Positions 36,201 through 48,200 of a stretch of 64,000 bases of DNA are shown here, piece by piece. The notes below the pieces were generated by a model. It made no database searches. It was given only the letters and a program-made list of their open reading frames with translations, and was not told the origin of the DNA. The position numbers and the translations under genes were made by a program. Source of the stretch: Telopea speciosissima (lineage: Eukaryota > Streptophyta > Magnoliopsida > Proteales > Proteaceae). The stretch covers positions 38,114,946 through 38,178,945 of the forward strand of contig NC_057926.1 in NCBI RefSeq assembly GCF_018873765.1, given 5' to 3'. The number at the start of each line of letters is the position of its first letter. Position 1 is the stretch's first letter.

Positions 36201-39200
36201 CTAGTCATGTTAGGAGTAGTACTAGTCAGATTGGATTCTTTTCTTTTCTTTTATTTTTAGTGTTTTATCCTCAGCTGAGTCCTATTCTGGCATTCCTAGT
36301 TGTATTAGGAATTCCTAGTAGGACTAGGACTGAGGTGTTATTATTCCTATTTGTACTTTGATCAGTTTACTTCAAGTTACTATAAATAAAGGGGCTTGGG
36401 TGATCGATTTATATCACTCAAGCATTCATTCCGATGCTGTTTACAGATATATTACTGCTGTTTTCTTTTAATTGTGGCTCCTTGACTGGTTGGTCATTCA
36501 TTTGCACTTCTCTGAGATCCTAAATTGGTATTTGGTTGGTTTCTCTCATATTGTTTGCTGCTGTCCTTTTTTGTTTTTTTGGTTAACATGGGTGATTCTA
36601 AACCTCCCATGGACAGTGCTAATATCCAGATTGCTACTATTAAGCTCAATGGAGCTTCTAATTATTTACTCCAGGCCCAAGCTGTTAAGGTGTATATCAA
36701 GGCAAAAGTGATGCAGATTCATCACCGACATGGGCTTATTTTATTAGGAAAAAGTCTAGGGTTGGGTTATATACATGTTGGGCCTTTGATCCCATGGATT
36801 TTCTATGTAATAGGCCATTTTTATGGGCCTAAAATATGGGTAATTAAGTTTTCAACTATTAAGCTCAACGAAGCTTCTAATTATTTACTCTGGGCTCAAG
36901 CTGTTAAGGTGTATATCAAGGCAAAAGTGATGCAGATTCATTACCAAAATGGGCTTATTTTATTAGGAATAAGTCTAGGGTTGGGTTATATACATGTTGG
37001 GGCTTTGATCCCATAGGTTTTCTATGTAATAGGCCACTTTTATGGGCCTAAAATATGGGTAATTAGGTTGCATACGCAATTAGAAAGTTTAGTCCCACAC
37101 TTAGTTTTATGTTCATGTTTTTAATATTTTAAATTGAACTGGTCCAAAGCTGGTTTGAACCAATGGTTCAATTTAAGTGATTTTATTAGTTTTTCTTTTA
37201 GTTGTTTAGTTAGGCTGGATTAGGACTCTATTTTGAGTCTATTTCAATTTCCTAGTCAGTTTAAGTTACTTAATAGGTTAAGGGTTGGGTTAGGTCTTTG
37301 CTTTTTAGTGTAGGAGTCTAATTTTGAGTCTTTTATATAAGGTTGTAAGGGGGCAAAGTATTGAATACGAATTTGATTAATGAAAAAGCTTTTGTTTGCT
37401 GCCATAGCTGCTGCTTTGCTCTATTGAGTGTTGCTTTATGAGTTATATATCAAGATGAAAGGACTGGTGGATCTCCAGTAGACTCCTTGCATCTTGTAGA
37501 TCGGGAGGACCTGCTTCTATTTTTCAAGCTGATGCCATTGAAGACCTACAAATCCAAGTAAGTGTTTGATATTATCAACCATTCCCCTTGTTCTCCTAAT
37601 CCTCTAAACCCAGCCCCATCGATCCCCATTGCCAATACTTAATCCTTATTACCTTCCTCATGCTCCATTAAAACCATAGATCCATTAGAACCCTAAAACC
37701 TGCAACTATTCTTCTTCCTTTCTAGAAGGTCACATGCAAGGTGATTTTCACGAGAATTCTTCCCAGCCAAATCTAACCGTTAGAACCTGCTACAATTTTG
37801 ATCGAATCTTCCTCTAACCCTAACAGAGACTCGTTCCAAATTTCAGAACCATCCACTCAGCTGATTGTCTGAAATTACACTTTTACCTCTCTCTCCTATC
37901 TCTACTAGGAAACCTCCATAACTCCAGATTTAACCATTTGATTTAGCTGTAACTTTCAGCATATATTCCCCTCCACCCTACCCACACTCAACCTAAATAT
38001 TAAGCCCATTCAACCACTGATTTCCTGTTATTATAAACTCTAGATTCCATCATCTTCCACCTTTCAAAACTCTAAACCTAGTTGCTGCCCAAATCCATCT
38101 AACCTAATTCTAACCATCCAAAACTTATAAAACCTATTTCATTAGACTACACCTGCCTAGCTTTACCATATAAGATACATCCCCATTATCCTAACCCTAA
38201 CCCTAAAATTGACCTAAAACCTCAAATCTGCCCCCATCGAACCGGCAGCTTAACAGGTCCTGGTTGTCTGGCTCCTAGTAGGTCTCCTACCTATCTAGGA
38301 CTACATGAAAAAGGAAAATTGAAGTAACTGACTTCCTCTCCATCTGCCACCACCGATACAGAGTACAAAAATTGGATGCGTGACAACGACACACTTCTAG
38401 TGTGGTTATGGAATAGTATGGAACCAACTATTGCTGCAAATGTTATGTTCCACACTACAGCTAAAGGAGTGTGGGATAACTTAAAGGAAAGCTTCTCCTA
38501 AGACAAGAATATTGCTCATGTCTATGATTTGTATGAGAAAATCTTAACGTTTAAACAGGGAGATTCGTCAGTTGGTGAATATTACAATGCCTTTAAGGGG
38601 ATGTGGGAGGAAACTCAATGTTTACCAATCTCTCTGATTTAGAAATGTTTAAGACACAGAGAGCTGAGCTTCAAGTTGCAAAATTCTTGTCTGGGTTGAA
38701 TTCAGATTTACAACCAATTAAAGGCCACCTACTTGCTGGTCAAAGTATACCTTCTATGAATGAGGCATTCTACCGTATTCAACGTATCGTCTCTCTCCCT
38801 CTCATTCCACAGTTGACTCACCCTCTTCTTCCAAGGAAAGTATTGCATTTGTTACTAGTAATGGTGGCTGTAGCCATGGTCCTAGTTTTCCTAGTAGAGG
38901 CTGTGGTTCAGGGAGAGGACAAGGACGTGGTACAAGTGGTCTTGGTGGCCAGCAGACTGATTAGCCTATCCGACAGCGCTCACATTGTGGCAAGCTTAAC
39001 CATACAACAGATAAATATGGAAAACCTCAGTGGGCACAACAGATAGCCAATGCAACAGTGTCTGATGGGAATTTTGATATGGTACACTCTAAATCTAGTA
39101 CTTCATCTGGAGTTAATACATTAGGGTCCTCATCTCATGATGCTCTGGCTACTCAATTACTTAAGCGTGTCCAGTAGCTTGAGTCATCCACTTCCTCCTC

Positions 39201-42200
39201 TACTGCTACATTTTTCCATTAAGGTACCACTGTACTTTTTACTACTTCATCTCCCTCCTCCTAGATTATTGACTCTAGTGCCTCTAATCATATGACTAGT
39301 AAGTCTAACTTGTTTTCCCCCCTTTCAAAACTCATCATCCCTCACATGTTATTCTTGCCAATGGGTCTTCCACCCAAGTGACTGGTTATGGTACAGTTTC
39401 ACCTTCTTCTTCGTTGTCTTTGTCTTCTGTCCTTCATGTACCTCATTTACCTTTAATTATGTTATCTATTAGTCAACTTACCATAAGACTAAACTGCTCT
39501 GTTATTTTCTATTCTTCCTACTATGTTTTCTACGAACTTCAGACAAAGAAGAAGAATGATGGAGGGTGTGAGAAGGATGGCCTATACTATCTCAATTGTG
39601 ATCCGTCTTCTACGGCAGCTGTTACATGTTCTAGTAGTGTGTCTCCTCTTCAGTGGCATCAGCAGTTAGGTTAATTTTCGTTGCCCAAACTTCAAAATAT
39701 AATTCCGAGTTGCAAGTCAGTGTTTCGTCTTGAATGTGAAGCCTGTGAGCTTGAAAAGCATCACAGTTCTTTTCCTTCTCGTAGTGAGTCCAGGCGTTGG
39801 TCTTTATTTTCCTTAGGTTATTCAAATACTTGGGGTCCTTGTGTTATTTTTTACTTTTGTAACCGATCATTCTCGTTTAACATGGTTGTATCTATTGAAA
39901 GACCGTTCAGAGTTTCTATCTATCTTAAAGCATTTTATAATGAAGTAAAATTCAATTTGATGTTTCTCTTAAAATTTTTAGATCTGATAATGCTCTTGAA
40001 TATACCCAGACTGATATTTCCCCCTTTTGTTCTGAGCATGGTATGATTCATCAAACGAGTTATTTTCATACTCCTTAGTAGAAGTTGAAAGCAAAAACCG
40101 ACATTTATAGGAGATAGCTCAGTCATTATTAATTCATATGAATGTGCCAAAAGGTTTTGGGAGACGTCGTTTTAACTGCTATGCTATTTAATTAATCGCA
40201 TGCCTTCCTCCATTCTTAATAATCAAACTCTTACATTTGTTGCTTTCCCTAATTCTTCATTGTTTTCCTTGCCACCTTGTATATTTGATTGCATTTTCTT
40301 TGTCCACAATTTGTACTCATGTATTGATAAATTGTCTCCCCGGGCTGTCAGGTCCGTTTTTCTTGGTTATTCTTATACCCAAAAAGGGCACCGCTATTAT
40401 GACCCAACTACTCATTAGCACTTTGTTAGTGTTGATGTTACATTTTTTTAAAATACTCCAGACTTTTCTATTGTGAGTCATGCTTTAAATATTGCTATTG
40501 ATACTTTTCTGCCTATTCCTTCATTGATTCCTGTAACTGATTTTATGTCCAACCCTTGGAAAGCACCACTTCAAGTGTATCGGCGTCGTCCCAAGCCACT
40601 GTCCGCGGCTCCTACTCTTCCTTTGGTGTCCTCCACTCGGTCTTATTTTTCGTCTGCAGTTCTTGCTCCTTCGTCTTATGACTTACCAGTGGCTCTTCGT
40701 AAAGGTACTCATTCCTGTACACAAAAATATGTGGTAGCTTATCCCATTGACAAGTTTGCTTCCATTTCTCATCTTCCATCTTCTTTACATATTTCTCTCA
40801 TCTTGGATGGAAGTCTGCTATAGATGTGGAAATGGATGCCTTGCGTACTCGCCAGACTTGGGTCTTGGTGGATTTAATCAGGTAAGGAACTAATAAAGTT
40901 GCGGTATTGCAACCTGTTGGTTGTGGTTCAAAACTTGGAAACAGCCTCTCTTGCGAAGCAGGGAGCAAGGCTGCGTACATTTGCCCCTCCCAGACCCTGC
41001 AGTAGCGGGAGCCTTGTGCACTGGGATGCTCTTTTTTTAAGGACCTAATAAAGTGTCATTGGGTGTATAATATTAAGCATAGTTATCAAGGCGGGAAGAC
41101 GACCATGGCGTTTTAGAGGGTCAAAAATCAAGGCGACACTGCCATGGCGGCAAGGCTCCTGCCTAGACGCCCAAGGCGACCAAGGAGCCTTGGCAATGCC
41201 TTGATAACTATGCTATTAAGTATAACCCTTATGGCTTTGTGAAACGACTCAAAGCCCCTTTGGTTGCCAAAGGATACATACAAATCTATGGTGTGGATTA
41301 TTTTGAGACATGTTCATTCGTTGCTCGTCTCAATTCAATATGTGGGATTATTTATTTAGCTGTCAATTTCGATAGGCCATTGTCTAAATTAAAATATCAA
41401 AATGCACTTTTATACCCAAAGTCCAAAGCTAGGGTCTCTATACAGGGTTTCAGGATATGGGTTCGCCATTGCTACTGAGGTAGATAGTAGCGCTTTCGCA
41501 TACCTATGGCATATTAGTTCATTCTGCTTTCTGTTTAATTTCCTCTCCCTAGCAATTTGAATGAGGAAGTGTATACGGAGTAACCTCCTGGGTATGTTGC
41601 TCAGGAGGCGAATGTTACTAAAGATTGTTGACTTCATACGGTAATTTATGGGATGAAACAACACCTAGATCCTGGTTTGACAAGTTCAACTCCATTATTA
41701 CTCAATAGGGATATATGCATATTATTCTGATCACTCGGTCTTCGTTCACCTACGGGACTCCAAAGTGATTGTGTTAATTGTATATGTTGATGGGTGATGG
41801 CATTATTATATCTAGTAATAAACATTTGATATTACAGAGGTGCCATCTTATATGCAGTAGCATTTTCATATGAAAGACTTGCATCTTCTCATGTATTTTC
41901 TTGGTATTGAGGTTGTTCATAGCAAGAAAGGGGTTAGTCTGTCTCAAAGAAAATATGTGCTTGATCTTTTGACTAAGACTAGTACATTGGCATCCAAACC
42001 TATTGCTATGCCTATGGATCTACATCAGAAGTTTGGGGCTAATGATGGTGAAGAGCTAGCGGATAAGCATCAATACAGGAGATTAGTAGGTAAGCTCATT
42101 TATCTTACTACTACCAGGTCAGACATATTTTTTGTTGTGGGTGTTATAAATCAATTTATGGAGTCATCTTAGAAGGCTCATTGGGAGGCTGCTTGTCAGA

Positions 42201-45200
42201 TTCTGAGGTATCTTAAGGGTGCTCCATGAAAGGGTCTCGTTTATAGACCTCATAATCATATTGAGTTGGTTGACTATTCAAATGCAAATTGGGTTGGTGC
42301 AGAAGATGATAGGTCAACTACTAGGTATTGCACGTTTGATGGTGGTAATCTTTTCAAACGGAGAGCAAAGAGCAAACTACTATGGCAAGGTCTAGTGTTG
42401 AGGCTGAGTATAGGGCTATGGATCATATTGCAGTTGAGTTGATGCGGTTGAAATCTCTTCTTTAGGAGCTTGATTTTCCTATTGCTAAACCTATAAATAT
42501 GTTTTGTGACAATCAAGCTCCCATATGCATTGCTGGTAACCCAGTTTTTTTTTTAGCACACAAAACACATTGAGCTGGACTGTCATTTTGTACGGGATGC
42601 TATAATGAGGAAAGTAATCTCAAATTCTCAACTCCATTTGTTAATTCTGGAAATCAGCTTGGTGATATGTTCAGCCTTGTTTTGTCCAACCTTTCGTGAT
42701 GATTGTTTCAAGCTGGGCATGGGTAATTAATGTAGCTCTAGGTTTGAATAGTCAAACTAGGAGCCAAATAACCAGGATCTTATCTTAACAGTAGTTCGGC
42801 TAGGTCAAAATAGGTGATTTTGGTCAATAAGGGTTAGGGTTTAATGGGGTCTAGAGTTTGATGGCAGGGTTAGGGTTAGTTGATGATGGGGAGTCTTCTA
42901 CTGAAGGTCTTGTTAAAGTTTAAAAGGTCTAGGCCTGTTAACTAGAATTGGCAGCAAGGGAATGTCAAGGGTTTTGGGTTTTTGGAGAGAGATGTGAGTG
43001 GGGTTTCAAGGGTTAGATTGGGTAGTTAGGGCTGCAACTGGGATCAAATTCTCCAAGGGGGCAGTGGAGCATGCGGTCCAAAGATGGGGCTGTTTTGATG
43101 GCTGGAATGGTCTGAGGTGATTTTAGGGTTTGGGAAAAACAATAAAACTAAGGGGGGTTTAGGGTTTGGGATGTTTAGAGGATTAGAAGAAGAATGGATG
43201 GGGTTGGGAATGATTCAAACTCACTGTTGTTGAAGATTTTCTTGGACAGCAGCTTGCTTGAATGAAGATCCTTCAAGAAAAACCAGAACTTGAACTAAAA
43301 CTTGAATGTAGAGCTTCAAAAGAACCACCCGGGCTTCACACCACAAGGTGTCGATTGGATCAAACACCAATCCCACCAGCCTTGATCACATACAAGGCAA
43401 CCTTCAGCAGTGAAGAATAAGTAGCAGAGCAGCAGCTTGAGAAGTATTTTTCAAAATTCAGAGATGAGAAACCACCCCCCCCCAACCAAATCTGTCTATT
43501 ATTTATAATGGCCAAAGGCCTTTTCCTAACCAGCCTTGGAGAAGGAAATATCTCTCCACCCCCCCCCCCTAGCCGAGCTCTATTACATAGCCACTAAAAG
43601 GTCATGAGACTTAAGTTGGTCACATGACTACTAAAACACTTAAATAAAACACTAATTAAATTGAACCACTGGTTCAACCAGGTTTGGTCCGGTTCAACTT
43701 ATTAAATCAAAATAAACACTAAGTAACTAACTATTAACACTAACACTACTTGGACAGCTTTGACTTCTTCTTCTTCTTCTTTCGAACACAAGTCTTCAAA
43801 CCTCATCAGTGATGTATATGCTCCAGCTTGTGGAGGGAGTGTCCAGATTGGTATGTTTACTCCTATCCTATCGATAAGGATAATTTGGGACTTATATTTT
43901 CTATGTTCTAAATAAGGGTACTGTGGTCATGTTTTATACTAAAGAGGGTTAGTATTGTCCTTGTACTTATTTCCTCTTATTATATAATGCATACTGCTGA
44001 TGGTTGGAGATTACTCTAACCCACCATTAGTCTTGTTCTCCTCACCTCTTCATCGACTTCTTCTTCCTCTTCTTTCTTCTCCTTTCTTCTCTCCTCCTAT
44101 TCTTCTCCTATTGGTTGTTTGCTGATCTGATACTGCTACATATATAATAGTCCAAAAACAATGTTGATAACAAGGATCATTAAGACTCTTGAGTAGAAAT
44201 AAATTTTTTTTGTAATGACTCAACAAAGTGCCCCAGTTTCATGGTTAACCCAATCTACAAGCATTGCCATCAAAAGGTGAAAGGGGAAGTGCACAAAGCA
44301 ACTCAATATGTTGTATTTTTCTTCCGACTTACCTGTCACATTCTTTTCTCTTTGACTGAGGTTAATTAAGAAAGATGGAAGCTGGTTCTCATTCAGCTGC
44401 AACAATCAAGCAGAAAACACAAAAGACATTTTAACCCTAGCCAAGATTAAATTCTTTTTTTTTTTTTTTTTTTTTTAAAAAAGGTATTGGAAATGTATTA
44501 ATACGTGCCAAAAATCTCCATTTTTTTTGGGGGGGGGGGGGGGGGGTGTTTGCTTTTATACAGACCTTTGATAAGAGGGCCTTTGCAAGTTCCAGAGGAT
44601 CAGTGGCTGAGAAATCCTTGTTATATGCTGGTACAAATTTCCCATTCTGATAGCCCGCAAGGAAGTGATAAGCTGCTTGACCAGGTGAGAGCTTCGATAA
44701 AGAAGGAATAGTGCCAGAACTGCTTCAAGCAAAGAATTTATAATGTTCAGTGTGGAAACTTCGAGTTCACATAACTTGGTTTTCTAGGATGCGGTAAGAA
44801 ATGGAATTTAAGACGCTAGGAGGAAGAAAACGAGGATTGTATCCTAAGTGAATGAGACCAAGGTAGAAAGAAACAGGTTTTAATTCCAGAAAGAATGAAT
44901 GTAGCCAAAAGAAGCAATTTTTCTTTACATACAGATCTTCATTCTATAATTATACAGCATTCTCTAGTATCTCATACACAAGAAAACAATCTAGCATTCT
45001 CTAGTATCTCATACACAAGAAAACAATCTAGTGTCTCAAATTTTGAGCAAACCTTTGGATGAACAGCAGACAACTTCAACTTGGATGTCTCAGAATGATG
45101 ACCTTTTCATATAGATAACAGTACTGTATATAAGACTCAACTCAATCGAGCCTTCTCCCAACTAAATGAGGTTGGCTACATGGAGTTTTGTTCCATCCTT

Positions 45201-48200
45201 CAACTCTATTTAATAATACTATATCTACTTGATGATAAAAGTTGCATTTATCAGACAGAAAGAGATGCTTTGACAATGTCAGTTTTGTCTTGTGGCTAAT
45301 TAACAGACAGCCACAGCATTTGGCTCCTCAAGTTGATGTCTGTTCCACATGATGAAAATCCACTATTTGACAACAAAGTTCAGTGTCAGAATGGAATCAT
45401 GTCCCAAAAATTCCATTTTTTGTTTTCCTTGTTATCCACCCACAAAAAGGGCTGAAAGAATCACATTAAAGAAATCAGAGGTTAAAATGACAAAACTGGG
45501 TGTTATTTTCCACGACACCCATAATTTAAGTATACTACTTCTGTAATAAAGAATGTCATTTCTACATAGAATAAGGGGAATTGTTTCCTGTGCGAGAGCA
45601 GGGAGCGTGGCCCCTGCGCATGCGGACCAATGGGAGCGCACGCTGAAGCATCAGGCGGACTGTCATTTCCGCCTTTCATGGGGCCGGGGAGGTCATTTTT
45701 TCTCCCTGTGTCTGGGAGTGGGCAGGACACTCCCCCACAGGAAACATTTCTCCATAGAATAATATGCAACTAGTATCCTATTGATAATTCAGACTTCATT
45801 CCCTGCTTACATAAAGATAAGGATGGCAGAGAGCAGACCAGCCTAACTCAGGATGCTTCAGATTGAGCTATGTTCAGAGACCAAGAAGCTCAATTGTTTT
45901 CTATTCATCTTTTCTATCCTTTCTTGGTCTCTATAATTTTCCCTGGTCAGCCACCCAACCAGGATAGCCAACTCTATGCAAAGGCTAAACTTCTTGCTAG
46001 GGCTTAGGTTTGCAGACCGTTTTACTGCAACCGCAGCCACAGCCGGCTGAGCAGAACATTTTTGGCTCCTTAGTAGCCAGTAGTCAGTAGTCAGTAGTCA
46101 GTACTACATCTGAAGGAAGCCTAACCTGAACCCAAGCCATTCCCGGAACAATGTAGACAAGATGTCATATCACATGGTATGCTTGATCATCCTCTGGATA
46201 CACCATAATTAATCTTAGTAATAATTTTAACAGCAAAATTCACATTGATTGACCAAGACCCATACTCTGGAGTCAGTACATTAGGCCTCCTCCTATCAAG
46301 GAAGCAAACTTGACAACGTCTAGACAATTTCAACCATCTGAGACACTTCATTTCAGCAGGATCTTAACCATCATATTCATTTTATGTTTTTGGTCAATTC
46401 AAAGGCTGGCCCTACACCTGAAAAGAACTAATGTGTTACATGTTAGAAAATTTTACATTTGAATTTAACAAAGCCTGAACTAGAGGTCTAGAATCCTTTC
46501 CTAAAATCTGTTCCACGTGATATGAGACTTATGCTTAACAAATCACTGCCTCCCGATTACGTACAGAATCAACAGGGTAAATCAAACAAGAGCAACCAAC
46601 CAATGAGACATAGTCAAAGCCAACATACACCATCCCCAATCATATCCATCAACAACCATCTTTCGAAAAGTGAACAAAAATAAATTGAACACTGAACTGT
46701 TCAACACCAATCTTAATCCATTAACCCCTCTTGATCAGACATTTTTAGTATTGTGCTCAGCAAGCAACTATAAGCTGACTCATCCAAGAGGTGGATGAAG
46801 ATTGGTTGTATTTACAAGCATAGACAGATTTAAGAGAATGAATTAACAGACCACCAAAAGTTGGTCGTGCCAAGTGCAGCACCACGTCCCTGTATATTAT
46901 GTTTTATTGAACAAATAAGTGTAAAGTTTACATGGTTTCATGTTTACCTATCAGCAGATGCAAGTATCACAGCAGCTGGCAATTTGAATAGATTGGGAGC
47001 CCCAGAATCTCCAGTCTGAAAGAGTGGTGCAACACCCTGAGAGGATAGTATTACACCTGCATCCGCAGAAACCAGAAAATCCGAGCAGCTCTGAAGAGTA
47101 TCCTCTGGTGCAAAAAGAAGAATCACAGTCTCGCCAGACACCAATAGCCTAAAAGATGCAACACCAGTTACACCATTACAATTCACATCAAGAATGAAAC
47201 CAAATATGTAAATTTTTACCTAGCAGCTAAAGGAAGACCTCCTCTCGCAGATATAACAGGTCCAGCCAAGGCAGCTAGTGCATCTTTGATACCCTTGATA
47301 TCAGAAAAAGCTTTACCACAAAGAATGAGTGATGAGCGCTCAATATCAGCAGCTATAAATCCACCATTTGTTTGTGACCCAAGACCAACAATCTCGCCAG
47401 TGCTGGGACTGCATTGCCAGTAGCACTAAAAAATATTATCTTGTGATATGTCACCATTAGAGTGTTGCTATCAAGAAAGATTACAAAAGCTGGTAACCGA
47501 AATTCCACATAAGTTGATAAAAGGAATGTTTAGAGGGAAGAAAGAAGAAAATAGCTAACTAGCAAATATAACTAAACTGCACAAACCACACTTCCTTGAA
47601 AGATGTTATAGGAAAATATTTTTTGAAAGAATTTCATGCATTACTGAGATTTATAACCACAAACAGTGTTCTCTAAAACATGAAAGGGAACAAAACAGCA
47701 TGCGATTCAAATGGCAGCAGCAATTTTCCAAACTCAGCACACCTAGGAGAACCAATGCTTACCTTATAGATGAAGCAACATAAACAGTCAGAGGGCAAGA
47801 ATCATGAGAAACAGCACGAGTAGGAGTCCTGAATAGAACATTGGAAAGTGATGATATAGCAGATGGACTGTCACTTATAACACGGACTTTAGCATCACAT
47901 TTTGAAGAAGACCCAACAGCTCCATCTTGAACAAAAACATTTGGTGTGGACGAAATGTGAGATGTGACCTAAAAAAGAAGTTTTACATGCATCAGGATGC
48001 AGCAAAGTATGAGACAACCAAGCAATGGGCATATTTAACATTGCAGATTAAAGGATAAACCAGGTTTGGACCAAACAAATCAACAATTGAAAATGGAAAT
48101 GGACTAGTCATTACAACAAGGAATTCCCAGCACCGAATATGAATTACAAGAGCAAAAAAATGGAGCACATATATGATATGTCACATATCATGTCCAATTT

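Larger units (their letters stand above)
31692..36445 (+). mobile_element. Ty1/copia element C nested in B, internally deleted
   Basis: The full 5' LTR (31692-32025, TGTTGAAAT...TTTACA) is followed directly by the primer-binding site TGGTATCAGAGCC (32026-32038). The 3' LTR survives only from 36169 to 36445 and follows the reverse-transcriptase region without RNase H. Flanks GATGT (31687-31691) and GATAT (36446-36450) are a 4-of-5 target duplication. In the shared part the LTRs differ at about six positions by eye, so the insertion is young. It sits in the leader of element B. Confidence 0.92.
36589..42722 (+). pseudogene. Copia B gag-pol remnants, interrupted and full of stops
   Basis: Gag starts [14 protein letters not shown] at 36589, is interrupted at 36708 by a solo LTR, and resumes at 38314 ([20 protein letters not shown], then [11 protein letters not shown]). 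The protease site reads DSSASNHM (about 39270-39295), with serine replacing the usual glycine. Pre-integrase and integrase pieces lie at 39650-40420. Reverse transcriptase runs from 41230 ([16 protein letters not shown]) and RNase H from 42190 to 42720, ending LGMG. A SINE and a MITE lie between integrase and reverse transcriptase. Confidence 0.8.
30760..44140 (+). mobile_element. Ty1/copia element B in intron 9, host of nested insertions
   Basis: LTRs at 30760-31053 and 43840-44140 are flanked by perfect TATAT duplications (30755-30759, 44141-44145). A primer-binding-like TGGTGTCAGAAC follows the left LTR at 31054, and a GGAGGGAG polypurine tract precedes the right one. Removing later insertions (copia C, two solo LTRs, SINE, MITE) leaves a normal-sized copia. 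The element lies antisense to the PEPCK-like gene and makes up nearly all of its 13.9-kb intron 9. Confidence 0.92.

Noticed and set aside
38200..38215. Telomere-like CCCTAA repeats (CCTAACCCTAACCCTAAAA)
   Set aside because: Only about three units occur inside a solo LTR, so an interstitial telomere is not supported.
30760..44140. Copia B as a functional exon source for the PEPCK-like gene
   Set aside because: The element lies antisense, and the exon 9/10 frame is complete without it.
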